From the NCBI GenBank assembly GCA_946902875.1, contig OX336345.1, forward strand, positions 7,409,395 through 7,473,394: a stretch of DNA of 64,000 bases, read 5' to 3'. Under the pieces are notes generated by a model that saw only the letters and a program-made list of their open reading frames with translations, was not told the origin of the DNA and ran no database searches. Source of the stretch: Nematopogon swammerdamellus. Its lineage: Eukaryota; Arthropoda; Insecta; Lepidoptera; Adelidae. A program made the translations under genes and the position numbers. Shown here piece by piece: positions 10,080 through 22,195 of the stretch (position 1 is its first letter; each line of letters starts with the position of its first letter).

Positions 10080-10440
10080 ATCGGCCAAGCGCGAGTTTTA
10101 CTCGCGCACGGAGGGTTCCTTAGATCCGCTATACCATACCTGTCAAAAACTATATCCGTATATCTTTTGTCTGCCTGCCATGCAAGCTACCTGTAGCGCC
10201 ATCTAATATGTAGAAGCGTGAATGTGTACAAATTTATTTTTAGCACGTTCGATGTATGGGACGCCTTATTTTTTTTACTTTTTGCGTTTTATTGGTTGGC
10301 ATATCCGTGGCCATAATAACACATGTTCTGTGAAATTTTCAATCGGCTACCTAATACGGTTCAAAATATCCTACAACCGTAGGACTGACGGACAGACGGA
10401 CAGACAAACATACAGACAGACAGACAGACAGACAGACGGT
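10080..10440 (+). repeat. Repeat family D copy ending in a (GACA)n run
   Basis: It begins 'atcggccaagcgcgag', with 'tcgcgcacggagggttcc', continues through 'acacatgttctgtgaaa' and 'tacggttcaaaat', and ends in a GACA/CAGA microsatellite at about 10384-10437. The same order is seen in reverse at 16540-17085. The open frame 10222-10461 is a by-product. Confidence 0.65.
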
Positions 10441-13400
10441 TTTAAAATCACAAATATTTGAATATTTCAGTTCAAAAATAGAAAAGAGGGAAACAATGGC
10501 TATGCACACTCACAGTAAGTATCGGAATTAGGCAGAAGATTTAACATTTCCAGCTGCTACTCTTTCTTCCATTACTATATCTCGTATATTGATAAACGGA
10601 CTCGCCATGTTCGGTAATAAAAATAACACTCATACATGTACGATAATATCTTAAAATATATAACGTAAACGTATACGTTTCGAGCTTGTGACTCAGGAGA
10701 CGAGAAAGGAATCCAACTTTTAGAACTGCGGCACCCGATAAGACCCGTTCCCAATTTTACTGCTGAAATAAAGTGGATTTTCTCAGCATACGGCGTAAGG
10801 TCAGATCGGTTAGAGATTTTGAGTTGTGATCTAATTCTATTTTCTAGCTTACCTATATTTCTTTCGTAAAAGATCTCGTGTTGAATTCTCACTGAAATGG
10901 GGTAAACAAAAACTGAAATCGGAAACGTGAGATCCATAAAAATTAAAAATAAATAAAAGAAGAGAGGTGCCTTGGGACAACCAGTGATGATGTTCTTGTG
11001 AGCGGTAGTATAGGTTAATTATTTGTAAGTAACTATTTATAAGGTACACAAAACATTGTGACTTGTGACGTCTGTTTGTCAGGTTCTTCTTCGCATTGAA
11101 TTAGAATTGGCGGAATTTTCGACGTATCCAAGCGTATTTTACCTACCTATGGATGAAATTATACAATAAACAAAAGTTATAATCACATTCACGGTATTTT
11201 ATGGCAGGATTCTAAAATAACTGCAACTAAGCAGAGACAAAGTAAAACATGTAAAGAGACAAACATGAAAGCAAAAACAAACGAAACGCAAGATGTATAA
11301 GGGGAGTAGTTATAAAACAATTTGCCAACGCCTCACAAACCGCGACGTTGGTAATAAATTATATGACAAATTGAAACTTTCAACTCAGGCGACTACTCAA
11401 GTATGTTGGTGAAGTTATTTCATTACTCTTTCACTCTTTCGCGACAGTAGCGAAGCAAGTCCCACATGGGGCGGGATTTTTAGAAATAAATCTTCGTCTG
11501 CGAACTCCTTCAGTACGTCTGTGTCTGTGTCCCTTGTGAGTTGAGTTAAGAGAACAACGTTTTGATGATTTGATTTTGGAAATGTTTTGTCTGATCATAT
11601 ATTCCTTTTATAAAGAGAAGTTCAAGTCTGTCTGACTGTTTAACTGTCTGAATGTGTTGTGGATCTTTATCGAAATGGTCTCTGATGGTCTCTCTAAATG
11701 GTGCACAGAAATTATATCCATGAAACTAAACAAATGTTATTGCAAAATCTTGCTAAAGGCTAGAGGACAAATTGTCCCTGGCTTTGTGCTATATATTTCA
11801 AGTATAAAATTAATAACCATTTGCATCTAAACCTAAAAAAATATTAAAAAATTATTTAAATATTTACAATAAAAAAATAAAAAACCGCCTAAATGCAGCC
11901 GAGCAGGGATTGCAGCGATGCCAGCAACGCCGTCGGATACGATCAACAACAAATAAAAATGTTCTACTAAAGTACTAGAAACAGAATATTTTAATGTACT
12001 CAAGTAGTATTTTATCGTAATTAACATTAATACAAAGCATGTGGCTGAACGCAAGATCGGTAAAGTATAAATTATTTCTCCGCTTCCCGTCCATCAATAA
12101 ATTAATATAAATTATTCCCGGCAGTAGCTAACCAAGTTAATATAAAAATTTTAACAGTCAAAGTAAAACTCATTAAAATTTTGAAACGCCGTCGAAAGCC
12201 TTCAATACATTGGAGGTAGAGATGAAAACAGTATCCCCGCTTCTTCGCGGCGGCGCGTCGCCAAAGTGCTTTTTATGCAAATCTTATTTATTTATGGAAA
12301 TTAATTTGTATTCGCTACACCGCGCCGCACTGCGCCGCACCGCCCCGCATTGCTCCGCCGCCGCCACCGCGCCGCCACTGAGCCGAGAAATTGAGAATAT
12401 GTAAAAATAATACACCGCCTTGTGCTCTTCGTCTAAAGTGGCGTTCACATTGAAATTTGTGTATCGGCTGACGGTGATTCTGTATTTGATCTATTTATAA
12501 GTTGTAACTTATTTTGCTTGTTGAATTATTTCTGCTTCACTTTTTACTTCCACTTCCTCTTCAACTACTACTCTACTATTAATATTCCTTGGCGATTTCC
12601 ATATGTAACGTCAAAAATTACGCACCACACATACAAACTTTCCTCTCTTATTTCACCATCTTAGGGGAAGCTTTTCCAAAAACGCTGATACCATTGACTT
12701 TTATTTATTAATAGAAGCCTAAACACAAGTTACCATATTCTAACTTAAATAAAAAATGACGAACTTCAATACACATTTTAATCCCCTATTTAACCACCTT
12801 ATGGGATTACTATTTTTCTCAGTGCTCCCTTCAGTTTAGTCTTGTCGATTACTGTAATTGTGCCCAGTTCAATGTGAACTCAAACTACCAATGCCTGGTC
12901 TTCTCCCGGAGCCTCCAGCCCTTTACCGTCGGTGTTGCATTAACGATTACATAAAACTTCATTGTTCTGATCGGAAGGAAATCTGCCGGCTGAGTCTCAG
13001 AGATTGCTGGCCGTTAAACTTTAGCGTTTCCTTGCCATAGTGGCGTTAAAGGTTTTTTTAACACATTGCTTGGGATCGACTCTTCTTGTAAATATGTATG
13101 AAGTATTTTACTTTGACTTGAGCATTATGCTCATATCTATCAAGAATATAAACGGTAAAAATTAAAATTTTACATTACATAAAAATGTTTACTGAAAATC
13201 CTAAATAATGTATGGTACATTTTGACTCATCAACAAATATTTTTAATTAATCATTAAGTTGAATATAAACTGTATTATTTCATCTAGGCGCCAAATCTTT
13301 GTCAGGATGTGTTAATCTAGGTTTCATTAGACTAGAATAATTAATCTTTCTATGTACTATCAAATATAATACGTTTTTCTTTTATTAAATGTATTCTCTA

Positions 13401-14355
13401 GTATTTCGGCGAAATTTCATCATACATTTAATCGCATGAGCAATGATGGCAAACACCAAATTTTGACGATATATACCAAGTATCACACCCCTAAGCACAG
13501 AGATACCAGGGGAGGGTCTTTTCGAGGGAAGTATAAGTATAAGTCTTATAAAAATTACTGTCTTTGCACTAAAATTACCTAAGTTTAAATAAACAAAAAT
13601 CTCTATAAAGTGTGGACATTTATGAACACTACAACATTGTCCAAAACAAAATCAATATGGATACTTACTTCGATGCTGCTGCCTACTTTGCAGCAAAACA
13701 GACCCCTTTCAAAACCCCCATTTGTAGTGTGCCCCATCCAATACCATAAACATAATGCGCACTTCGCTACCTACTTCGGCTCAAGCTTACAAGGCAGTAG
13801 GTAGATTGTTATTTTCAAGTTATATGCTTAACCTAGTTCACTGGAATGGTTCGTATTAAACTAAATTGTTCAAGGAGGATAATAATAACGCACGCCAAGC
13901 TAACGGCGCGAGCTCAAGGGACTAAGGAAATGGCTGGAAGCGCTGGAATTTAAATGCTAATTTCAGCGCTTGCAACGATGCTGTAGCCTTTAGGAGATTG
14001 GAATTAATTTCTAAAACTAAACAACTTAGGAAATAATTTCTAAGGAAAGTTAGCCTGGCACGAATGGTTCAATATGAATTATATTAACATTTAAGATTTA
14101 CAAAATCATCTGTTTTCTCCCTTCCACCTCAAACTTGTTGACTTATTTCGAAGAAGTAAGTAATGAACTGATCGCAGATCGGTCTTCGGCCCCGCTCTCA
14201 CTCACTTGCGATTTTTAAGAAATAAATAATTTAACGGATCACATCACGGCCTTGGTCTTGCACTCGGTGACTTACTTGTGAAAGGATATTGTTTAAATAT
14301 TATATGATGCTAGATCTTCGGCCTTACCTCACGCCAGGCCAAAGGCAGCTAAATC
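10441..14355. other. Long stretch with no gene recognised
   Basis: Mostly AT-rich. Local peculiarities are a CGCCGCAC-rich run at about 12310-12373 and GC-richer patches near 12860-13030. The frames here (up to 120 codons at 10575-10937 minus) have no motif I recognise and no codon-use contrast with their surroundings. I would not call them genes. Confidence 0.45.
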
Positions 14356-14812
14356 GCAGATTAGGTCCTGCTTGGAGTACTGCTCGTACTTGTGGGATGG
14401 CTCAGCTAAATACCAGCTTGCGCCTCTGGATTCGATTCAACATCGATTCCTGCGATTAGTGATTGGCCCGAGGTGTCCTGCGATCTAGAACCACTGCAAC
14501 TTCGTAGGGATATCGGCGCCCTAAGTGTGTTCTATCGCTTATTTATTCCATAGGGAGTACTCGGAGAAGCTGTGTGACACAACCCCGCTGTCCCCCTCGG
14601 CGTCCTCCCCTTTTCACCTCCGCACAACGCGCGCTGGACAGGGATTGCATCCTGAACTTACCTCGGAGGCGTACCAATCGGTTCTGCAGATCTTTCCTCC
14701 ACAGATCTGGTAAACTCTGGAACGCTCACCCTGCCCACACATTTCCCACCAAAAACAGTCTCGGGCCCTTCAAGAGGGACGTGAATAGGCACCTGTCAGG
14801 CCGACATGGCAT
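14356..14812 (+). pseudogene. LINE family A, 3'-terminal fragment
   Basis: It starts 'aggtcctgcttggagtactg', the codons for the R-S-C-L-x-Y-C motif, followed by 'gggatggctcagctaaata' as in the copy at 40441-41559. The C-terminal tail follows in shifted frames. There are indels and stops throughout, so it is dead. It ends near 14812 at 'ggccgacatggcat' without a clear A-tail. Confidence 0.75.
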
Positions 14813-15535
14813 AACTTACCTTCACGCGGCCTTGGATCTAAAACTCAGTTACTTACTTCTTAAACTATTTGAAGAACCTTCGGTCTAACGTTTATTTCAG
14901 TCTACATATGTAGGTAGGCCTTCAGGCTTTCTCTTTCGTCTTTGATTACTCAGTGGCTCCACTCAAGCCGCAGTTCCGGAGGAGAGGCGTGTGCGAGTAG
15001 GTAGCGGGACGTATCCCGCTTGAATGGTCGCGCAAAGTGTTTGCAGGCTTATCGGAGGCAGGCGATATTGTCGATGCCACACCGAACTGCCGCCGAGCTA
15101 CTCCGGAGCACTCCGGACGCCGTGAATGTGGCTAAAAATAGAAGAAAACTGAGCAGTTGAGAAGGCTTAGCTTCGATTTGACTCCAACTATAGCAGGCTA
15201 GTCAACTTATGAATATAACTGTATGACTATATGGGTGATCTATCCGTCACTCCGGTGAATTAGGTACTTACCCCCGCGTATTGTAATGGATGGATGTCTC
15301 GAGAAAAGCAAGCCAATAGGGCGAAACCTGATGCCGAGCGTTTTCAGTAAATTATAGCGAGACGGAAGGCCGAGCGCCGTTTTTAAGATGCTATCGGCTC
15401 GATACAGTTTTTAACAGAAAACAATTTTCTTAGATTCTCTACGTCAAACTATGTCTATATCAATATATGAATTTTTTGCCGATCAAGATAATTATTCTTT
15501 TATTATTGACAACTGTATGTATGTACCGTGTGGGT
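14813..15535. other. No gene recognised
   Basis: Mixed-composition sequence, GC-richer between 14940 and 15130, without a recognisable frame or repeat partner in this window. Confidence 0.45.
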
Positions 15536-15862
15536 TCGGTACTTAAAAAGAATAGCCCCACTGCATCTCTCCCCATGCATGTCGTAAAAGGCGACTAAGG
15601 GATAAGGACAAGATGCCGTGCTAAAGGGCGACAGGCTCGCCATCTCTCACCTTGGCACGGTACTTCCACCGAGTCATGCAGTAGGTGGTTCTTCGTGCCT
15701 TACTTGCTGCTTGATCGATTTAATCTTGTCCGAATATTTTGCGAAACGTGGTGGTCGGTGTTGTGCTGTAATTTACCAGAGTTCTTGCAGCACAACACCG
15801 ATTAATCTGCTTACCCTGTTTGTCGGGAGTCAGCGTGTGTAATATGTATGTATGTATGTTAT
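15536..15862 (+). repeat. Dispersed repeat family E, copy 1
   Basis: It contains 'gccccactgcatctctcc', 'aaaggcgactaagggata' and then 'ggtcggtgttgtgctg' ... 'cagcacaacaccgatta', ending in a (TATG)n run. The block 'cggtgttgtgctg' and its complement form an internal stem. An inverted copy follows at 15883-16070. Other copies lie at 21395-21505 and 22196-22345, and the first part is found reversed at 45948-46035. Confidence 0.7.
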
Positions 15863-15882
15863 AATTGGAGAAACTATATACA

Positions 15883-16070
15883 CACATACATATCACACGC
15901 TGTACCCAGACAATCGGGGTAAGGAGAGTAATCGGTGTTGCGCTGCAAGTAGGCTGGTAAATTAATAAAACTGCACAACACCGACCGCCACGTTACGCAA
16001 AGCATTCGGACAAGATAAAACTATCAAGCAGCAAAGTAAGGCGCGAAGGCCCACCTGCTGCATTACTTGA
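15883..16070 (-). repeat. Repeat family E, inverted copy 2
   Basis: Reverse complement of about 15673-15862 with moderate divergence. The two copies lie head-to-head around a 20-bp spacer, making a roughly 190-bp-arm inverted repeat. Confidence 0.7.
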
Positions 16071-16539
16071 TCGTAGGACCAAGTATTGGAGAAACTAATT
16101 TAAGAAAAATACTGTTTAATTTAATTCGAATTTGTGAACCTTATAAAACGCAAACTTACGAAAACAGAAACTGCACAGACAAACGCGCGTCTCCTCCAAG
16201 TGTATTCGATAAACCTACGAAAAAGGAAGAATCCTTAACTTATTCATGCCTCAGGCGCACGCGCCTAGATAACACCTTCTACCTTCACATAATAATAAAG
16301 GATAGGAAGCCATCTTGTTTGCTGCATATTTTTTCCGCTGACTCCAAACTTAATAATGCAAAGAGATGACTGTGTGCACTTTTACTCCGGGAAAAAATGG
16401 CACATCTGGGAATACTTAGGTTTTTTTTATTTGTTTCTTTGCGTATTTTGCGCTCTCTTCCTTTGGATTTTATTGTTGCCTTCCGCGGGCGGGGTCCAGG
16501 TGATTTTTTAAGTTTTGCGCGTGGGTACGCGACGACGGA

Positions 16540-17085
16540 CGAACACGGTTTTTTTAGGGTTCCGTATCCACTAAGCCTACCTCGTCTATTCGTCTGTCCG
16601 AGTGTTGTATCTTTTGAACCGTAATTGGTAGCCGGTTGAAATTTTCACAAAATGTATTGAAGATTATTCTATCTCACGAAGTCCTTTTGATTATAAATAT
16701 TATCAGTCGTGCACATATGCACATGGTTTTAGTGTGCATAGGCTCGGGAGCGCTCAGTCACGATCGTGAGACGGTCCACGCACACAACACACACACGCGC
16801 GCTTGTCAGTACACGTCACTACTACAACCAGAGCCAAATGGACTTTGTGAAATAGAACATCTGTATTATGGCGGATGTGCCAACAAATAATAAAAAAAAA
16901 TTAAAATTAAGGGAGTTCCGCATACAAAAATGTGCTAAGAATCGAATAATAGATGGCGCCACAGACGTTAATTTTTTGCATTGTAGAAAGACAAAAAGTA
17001 GAAGTGTATGGTTTTTTGACAGGTGGCGGTAGCGGATATACGGAACCCTCCGTGCGCGAGTTAAACTCGTACTTGACCGATTTTT
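16540..17085 (-). repeat. Repeat family D copy, minus orientation
   Basis: Read on the minus strand it starts 'aaaatcggtcaagtacgag', 'tcgcgcacggagggttcc', and runs to 'tacggttcaaaagataca' near 16620. The frames at 16636-16890 and 16822-17100 fall within it and are by-products. Confidence 0.65.
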
Positions 17086-17089
17086 AGGT

Positions 17090-17690
17090 CTGGCTATCAA
17101 CCTGTTTTTATGTACAAGATTGGTAGAAGAATTACATTATGTAGGCAAATTCTTTGAAAGCTCCTGTGATTCGGACCTCCGACCACTCACATGGAGGCGC
17201 CTCCTGCTTGAAATATTTTGAACACAAATATTTTATTGGCGGCTTCCGCGACCGCCTTCCCTCCGCGCGCCTCCGCCGACTCCACCGCCCTCCGCAGCCT
17301 GCGTGAATATAAAGTATATTTTTCTACTTCGTTCTTGAAAGGAAACATGTAAAACTCTTACACAATTCCAAACTCTAATATTCAAAGAGTTCTTTTTTTT
17401 TTCATAAAAGAAGTCGCCATTCTCGCAATACGTACGACGCGAGTTCAAAGGAGCATTTAAGTCGAAGAATTCTCCTCCAAGGGGTAGTGCAGTCGCGGAC
17501 CTGTGTGAAGTAGGTAACAAATTGCATGCGCACACTGGAGCTGAACTGAAATGCAATATTTTCCGCTTGCGTTGTCGACATTGAACGTGCGCGAACGTGG
17601 AGTGGAATCTATCAAAACCTTTTACATTTCCGTTTTGATTTTAATTTTCTTTTTTCGATGGTCGATGAAAGGTCGACAACTGAGGAGGCA
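17090..17690. other. No gene recognised
   Basis: A GC-rich patch at 17240-17300 produces a Gly/Arg-rich frame on the minus strand (17233-17556), which I do not regard as a gene. Confidence 0.4.
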
Positions 17691-18020
17691 GTAATCGAAA
17701 TGACAGTTCAGTCGACCTACATATAACGGTTCGGTCGAAATTACTGTGGAACTGTCGCACCAATAATGACTCTTAACTCTTACGACCTACAAAACTAAAA
17801 ATTACTATCGAGTCGACCAACAAATTAATCTTCAATCGACCTACAGATAAGGTGACCTATAAATGAATGAGTTGACCTACAAATTACTGTCAAGTCGACC
17901 TTTTAGAGACTATTGAGTCACCTATCCTATAAATGACTCAGGTACTCGTAAGTTTATCTATAAATTGTAACGTCCCTGAGTCGACTTGTAAGTGAATATT
18001 GAGTTGATCTATAAGTACAT
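17690..18020 (+). repeat. Highly degenerate tandem repeat built on 'gtcgacctacaaat'
   Basis: About ten units of roughly 30 bp share a core near 'gagtcgacctacaaatta' with variants such as 'gagttgacctacaaatta', 'aatcgacctacagata' and 'gagttgatctataagta'. Units differ by substitutions and small indels. It has no coding potential. Confidence 0.65.
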
Positions 18021-18159
18021 TTTCGATCTTGTGTTATCCTTATCGACAGTTGAAAGCAAGCACCTTCCTCCATAGAGGTACATTGTATAAACTTGGAGAC
18101 TTGTTTGAAAACAGACTAGTTGATGCCGTTTTGAATGATGCAATTTTTTCTAATCCCCA

Positions 18160-18370
18160 ACGCAAAACGAGGGATTATAAACGTGTGTGTGTATATGTGT
18201 GTATGTGTGCATGTAAGGGTGTGTGTATGTGGGTATGGGTGTGTCTGTCTGTGGCATCGTAGCTCCCAAACGGATGGACCGATTTGGATGCGTTTTTTTT
18301 ATTTTTATAAACCTGGTTTAATCGGCATGGTTCTTAGCTATGTTTGTAATCAAGTAATCAAGTAATTAAG
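18160..18370 (+). repeat. Dispersed repeat with (TG)n run, copy 1
   Basis: 'aacgcaaaacgaggga', a TG-rich run at about 18183-18245, then 'caaacggatggaccgattt' and 'ggttcttagctatgtttg'. A sister copy lies at 19725-19900 with the same order. Confidence 0.6.
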
Positions 18371-18456
18371 TAATCAAACATGTATTATCTTTAAAAAAGT
18401 GGACCGATTTGCATGCGGTTTTTTTTAAAGCTTGAAATAAAAGTTAAATACAAATT

Positions 18457-18630
18457 AAAAAACCCCCGACCCTTAAAAAGTCAAAAATAATTTCCGATTG
18501 CTTACATAAAGGAGTCGGATGTAAAATATAAAAACTCAGAGCTGCACGGAAATTTACTTAGCGGTTCCCCGACTCCTTTACGTAAGCGGAAATTATTTTA
18601 GACTTTTTAAATGTCGGGGATTTTTTTTTT
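18457..18630. repeat. Imperfect palindrome, 62-bp arms
   Basis: The arms 18457-18518 and 18569-18630 are inverted copies ('aaaaaacccccgac' at the outer end, 'aaaggagtcgg' at the inner end). This is compatible with a small foldback element or MITE. A related half-arm occurs at about 20090-20140. Confidence 0.6.
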
Positions 18631-18740
18631 CATTTCTTCTTTCAGCCATCGATTTAATTCACTCGCAATACCGATGACTTATTTATTACATAAGACTATT
18701 CTCAAATCAAAACAAACGTGCAGTGCGAATAATAAAGTTG

Positions 18741-18779
18741 TATGGCTTAGTGAAGGGAATCTCCCTTCACTAAGCCATA
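18741..18779. other. Perfect 18-bp hairpin with 3-nt loop
   Basis: 'tatggcttagtgaaggga' at 18741-18758 is followed by 'atc' and its exact complement at 18762-18779. Weaker pairing continues outward into A/T-rich sequence. Function unknown. Confidence 0.7.
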
Positions 18780-19187
18780 AAATTTTGTTGTTGTTATAAT
18801 CAATAATAAATTTGTATCGCTTCATAAGTGTTTGATAATTAATAGACAGATAAAGAAAGAAGAAATAAATACTGTAATACTTTAAATCAAGAAGTAAATT
18901 AACAAGCGCCATAAAAATCCATGTTTCGAGATACTATATAATAAAGAAAGAGATATAGTAAAGAATATTTTCCTTGGGCCCTTAAAACTCAAATCGGCTT
19001 ACAATCTTTATCACCCAGATCGTTAAGCAGCTTATAGTTTATTTTCCATATTCGTTCGTTTTCTTTTTATCTGACTACTACGGCTACTTAAGCTAGAACG
19101 GGAATTATGCAGACTAGACATAGATTTAGGTATTCTATAGAAGTTTAGTTTCATAACATCAGCCTATTATCGCATTGCATTGCATGG

Positions 19188-19591
19188 CGGCGGGTGGCCG
19201 AGTGGTTTGGGCATCGGTTTCTCATGCGAGAGGTCCGCGGTTCGAATCCCGTCGGCGTGTACCAATGAGTTTTTTCTGACGAAAAAATTTAAGTGCATAC
19301 CTATACCTGCTGCTTCACCGTTCGGAACCGGTGTAAAACTGTAGGTCCCTTCCCTTGCCCCTTACTAGGTGGTAGGCTCAAATTGTAGCCGACTGGGTTG
19401 GTACCATCGTACTGGGTGGTAAGATGGCCGCATAGCAGCCTCGGTTGTGTTCTCCTATAGTCCAGTATAGCCAGCAATCCAGGGAAGTCTCCGGTATGGC
19501 ACCTACCTTCTCGGAGGTGATATTGGCTGGTCGGAGCATGCGCTTCGGCCCTCCAACTCAGCCACCCATACCGGATTACATAAAAAAAAAA
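19188..19591 (+). mobile_element. SINE family 2, full copy with tRNA-like head
   Basis: The head has an A box TGGCCGAGTGG (19195-19205) and a B box GGTTCGAATCC (19239-19249), as in tRNA-derived RNA polymerase III promoters with a Ser/Leu-type long variable region. The body contains 'aactgtaggtcccttccctt', 'ttactaggtggtagg' and 'ctgggttggtaccatcgtac', which it shares with SINE family 1. It then has its own 3' part ending 'ggattacataaaaaaaaaa'. Moved by a LINE in trans. Confidence 0.85.
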
Positions 19592-19724
19592 TGATGATGC
19601 GTCGTCTTCATGTTGCACCATGATGAGTAGTTTTAAGAAATGATCTGTTATGTTTTGAAATTATTCACATTTTTCGTAACATTACGCTGTCTCATATAGG
19701 GACTGAGTGGTATCCAGTGCTTTC

Positions 19725-19905
19725 CTTTTTAACCCGACGTAAAATGAGGGGAACAACACCCCCAATTTTGGGGTGTCCGTCTGTCTGTCTGTGTGTCGTC
19801 TGTGGCATTGTAGACGGACGGACGGACCCCAAACGGACGGACCGATTTAGATGCGATTTTATTACAAAGCTAACCGGGACCGTTCTTAGCTATATATTTG
19901 TTATA
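19725..19905 (+). repeat. Dispersed repeat, copy 2 (as 18160-18370)
   Basis: 'cccgacgtaaaatgagggg', a 'gtctgtctgtctgtgt' run, 'caaacggacggaccgattt' and 'cgttcttagctatata' follow the same order as at 18160. Confidence 0.6.
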
Positions 19906-20339
19906 AGTATTTAAGGAAGTAATCAAACAATTAAAAGGTATCTTATAAAACTTGAAATATATGGAACTATTTGAATGCGTTTTTTTAATAGAAAAACGAA
20001 TTTAACCGTGATGATTCTTAGCTATGTTAGTAATCATGTAATGAAAAAAATACCTCTCTCAAAAAGCTTGAAATCAAAGTTAATTACAAATTTTAAAAAT
20101 CGCCGACACCTTCAAAAAAGTCAAAAATAATTTTACTTGTTTTCGTTTATAAGGCAAGTTTGCTTATTCCAAACTCTGGAACCTACACGTAGAAGGCAAA
20201 AGCTAAGTTCTCATGGCCCAGATTCCATCCATTGTGTATGCATTTTGCATCTCGACAGTATTGTTTTATTTTTCGCGCACATTGTATGTGCCATACCATA
20301 GAATTAAAAATTATAGAGGAGTCGTTTTCGAGGCTGCGA

Positions 20340-20674
20340 AAAAAACAATTGTTTTATGGAAACTGACACGAAACTTGGCTACATCACCTACAACAGACGT
20401 GATGTCGGTCCATACCACCGGGTTACTAGATGCCATGTCAGTGCTTCTCTTCATTTCAAGTCGGCTATACTGAACTGGACGGAAAACATGAACTATTTAC
20501 ATAGCCGTTTCGACCGAGACGTTTCGCTCAGTGCGGTGGTATCAACCCGGCCGGGATAAACCCTAACACCCAGTAACGTAAGAAGGGAAGGGACCTGCAG
20601 TTTAACGTGGAATCCGAACCACATTCAGCGTCGAACGGTCAACAACAGTCCCGTACCACTGAGCTACCGGGGCT
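20340..20674 (-). mobile_element. SINE family 1, full copy with tRNA-like head
   Basis: On the minus strand the head reads GCCCCGGTAGCTCAGTGG, with an A box at 20656-20666 and a B-box-like GGTTCGGATTCC at 20609-20620. The body follows ('aactgcaggtcccttccctt', 'gggttgataccaccgcactg', 'cggctatgtaaatag') and the tail 'gtcagtttccat' before an A-rich end. This is the reference copy for the 5'-truncated members elsewhere in the window. Confidence 0.85.
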
Positions 20675-20999
20675 GAATAATTGCAACAAGATGAAATAAC
20701 CAATGTATGTTTGTCTGCATCTGTTGTTTGCTCACGTATCGTCTGTGGTATTTACTTCTATGGCTGACACAGTCGGCTGTTCCATACAGGTCACTAAGGG
20801 CCTTTTCGATACACGATGCGCATGGTTTGTTATTGGGTTCTCATGTAAATGTCTGGTGTTTATAATTACTCCGTGATAGCTTTAGATAGGAATTTGGTAT
20901 TTCATTGTTCTCTTACAAATATTTGACTACACACACAATAAGAATGTTAGACAATATGATTAAATTAAGGAAATGCATAAATTATAACCTTTTTGTTGT

Positions 21000-21130
21000 T
21001 AACATCGGCCTTTGAGGAGCGATCGTTTCTAAAAAATCGTTCCTCCGTCGCACCGCTAGAGTGTGGAATTGTCTACCGTGCGAGTATGTATCCTGATAAG
21101 TACCTTCAAATTGGGTCTACACAAGTCTTC
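21000..21130 (+). pseudogene. Short LINE reverse-transcriptase C-terminal remnant
   Basis: One frame reads S-F-L-R-R-T-A-R-V-W-N-C-L-P, resembling the conserved F-x-x-R-T-A-R-L-W-N-x-L-P tail of LINE proteins (compare 38085-38462 minus). It is too short to assign to a family and no longer open as a whole. Confidence 0.45.
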
Positions 21131-21394
21131 TAACGTGGATAGCGCTTCTATAGTCCCCAAATCTGCTGGTACTGTGCCTGGTGGGGTGGATTCGGATATT
21201 TTGGGCTCTTGTCCCTCGGCACTGGCACCCAAACTAGTTTTAATTTAAAAAAACCTATTAATGACTGCTTACTGAAAGGTAGCAACTAGGTGCTAAATAT
21301 TTTCTGACATTAGGAAGAAGACATAGAAATGGTGGTTACTTGTTGCTTGTTAGCTTGGCCTTACTTGTTGCTTGTTAGCTATCTTGTCCTAATA

Positions 21395-21505
21395 CATTGC
21401 TAAACATGGTGATCGGTGTTGTACTGAAATTTGCAAGAGTACTAGCAGCACAACACCGATTACTCTGCTTACCCCGATTGTCGGGATACAGCGTGTGATA
21501 TGTAT
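21395..21505 (+). repeat. Repeat family E, copy 3
   Basis: 'gatcggtgttgtactg' ... 'cagcacaacaccgattac' ... 'gattgtcgggatacagcg' matches copy 1. Confidence 0.7.
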
Positions 21506-21509
21506 GCAT

Positions 21510-22195
21510 TTACATAGAAATGTTTATAATTATAATATGTGTGTGGTTAATTATAAAATTATAAATATTTTAAAATTTTTATGCGCATTGCATAATATAT
21601 CAAATTAAACAATTTGATCACCGAATCAAGTGTAAGTTATGTAAATAATTCTACTTAATTATCTGAACTAAATGCATTTCAAATGTAACTAAAGTGCGTA
21701 TGGTCATTAAACTGCAAGAAAAGTACAACTTATTTATCCAAGCGTTCACATAGTATAGCCAAAAATATCCAGGAGCCGGCACAAAGCCGAAACCATTTCG
21801 TAAAGTGCGCACACAGTCAAACCATCGCCACTCCGTCAATTCCAAAATACATCTCCTAAATCCAAAAACACACTCGATTTATCTTTCCGTTTCGAGCAAA
21901 TTTATGCCCGCAATAAACCAAAAGCAATGAATCTGGCTCGGATGCACTGCTGTCAAAACATGGAAACTACTTTAATAGATCATTAGCTTTGATATTAAAC
22001 TGCACTAAATATACGCTGCTGACTAAAGAAAGCTAAATACTATAAAAGTAAGTATGTAAATTTTATGCCCTCTAGTCACTAATTTATAACGTTCTAGGAT
22101 CAATATTTTGAAAGCTTCTCCGTATGGAATTACTTTTTCAAAACTATTTATTGCTTGTGCAGCTTTCTTCTCCTTTTGTGGGACACGGTTTCACT
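21510..22195. other. No gene recognised
   Basis: AT-rich DNA between two repeat E copies. Confidence 0.4.

Noticed and set aside
10384..10437. Tandem (GACA)n as a possible CRISPR-like array
   Set aside because: It is a simple microsatellite without spacers, in clearly eukaryotic sequence.
19188..19263. A functional tRNA gene
   Set aside because: A and B boxes are good, but the segment continues into a dispersed repeat with an A-tail and a second diverged copy exists at 63455. It is a SINE head.
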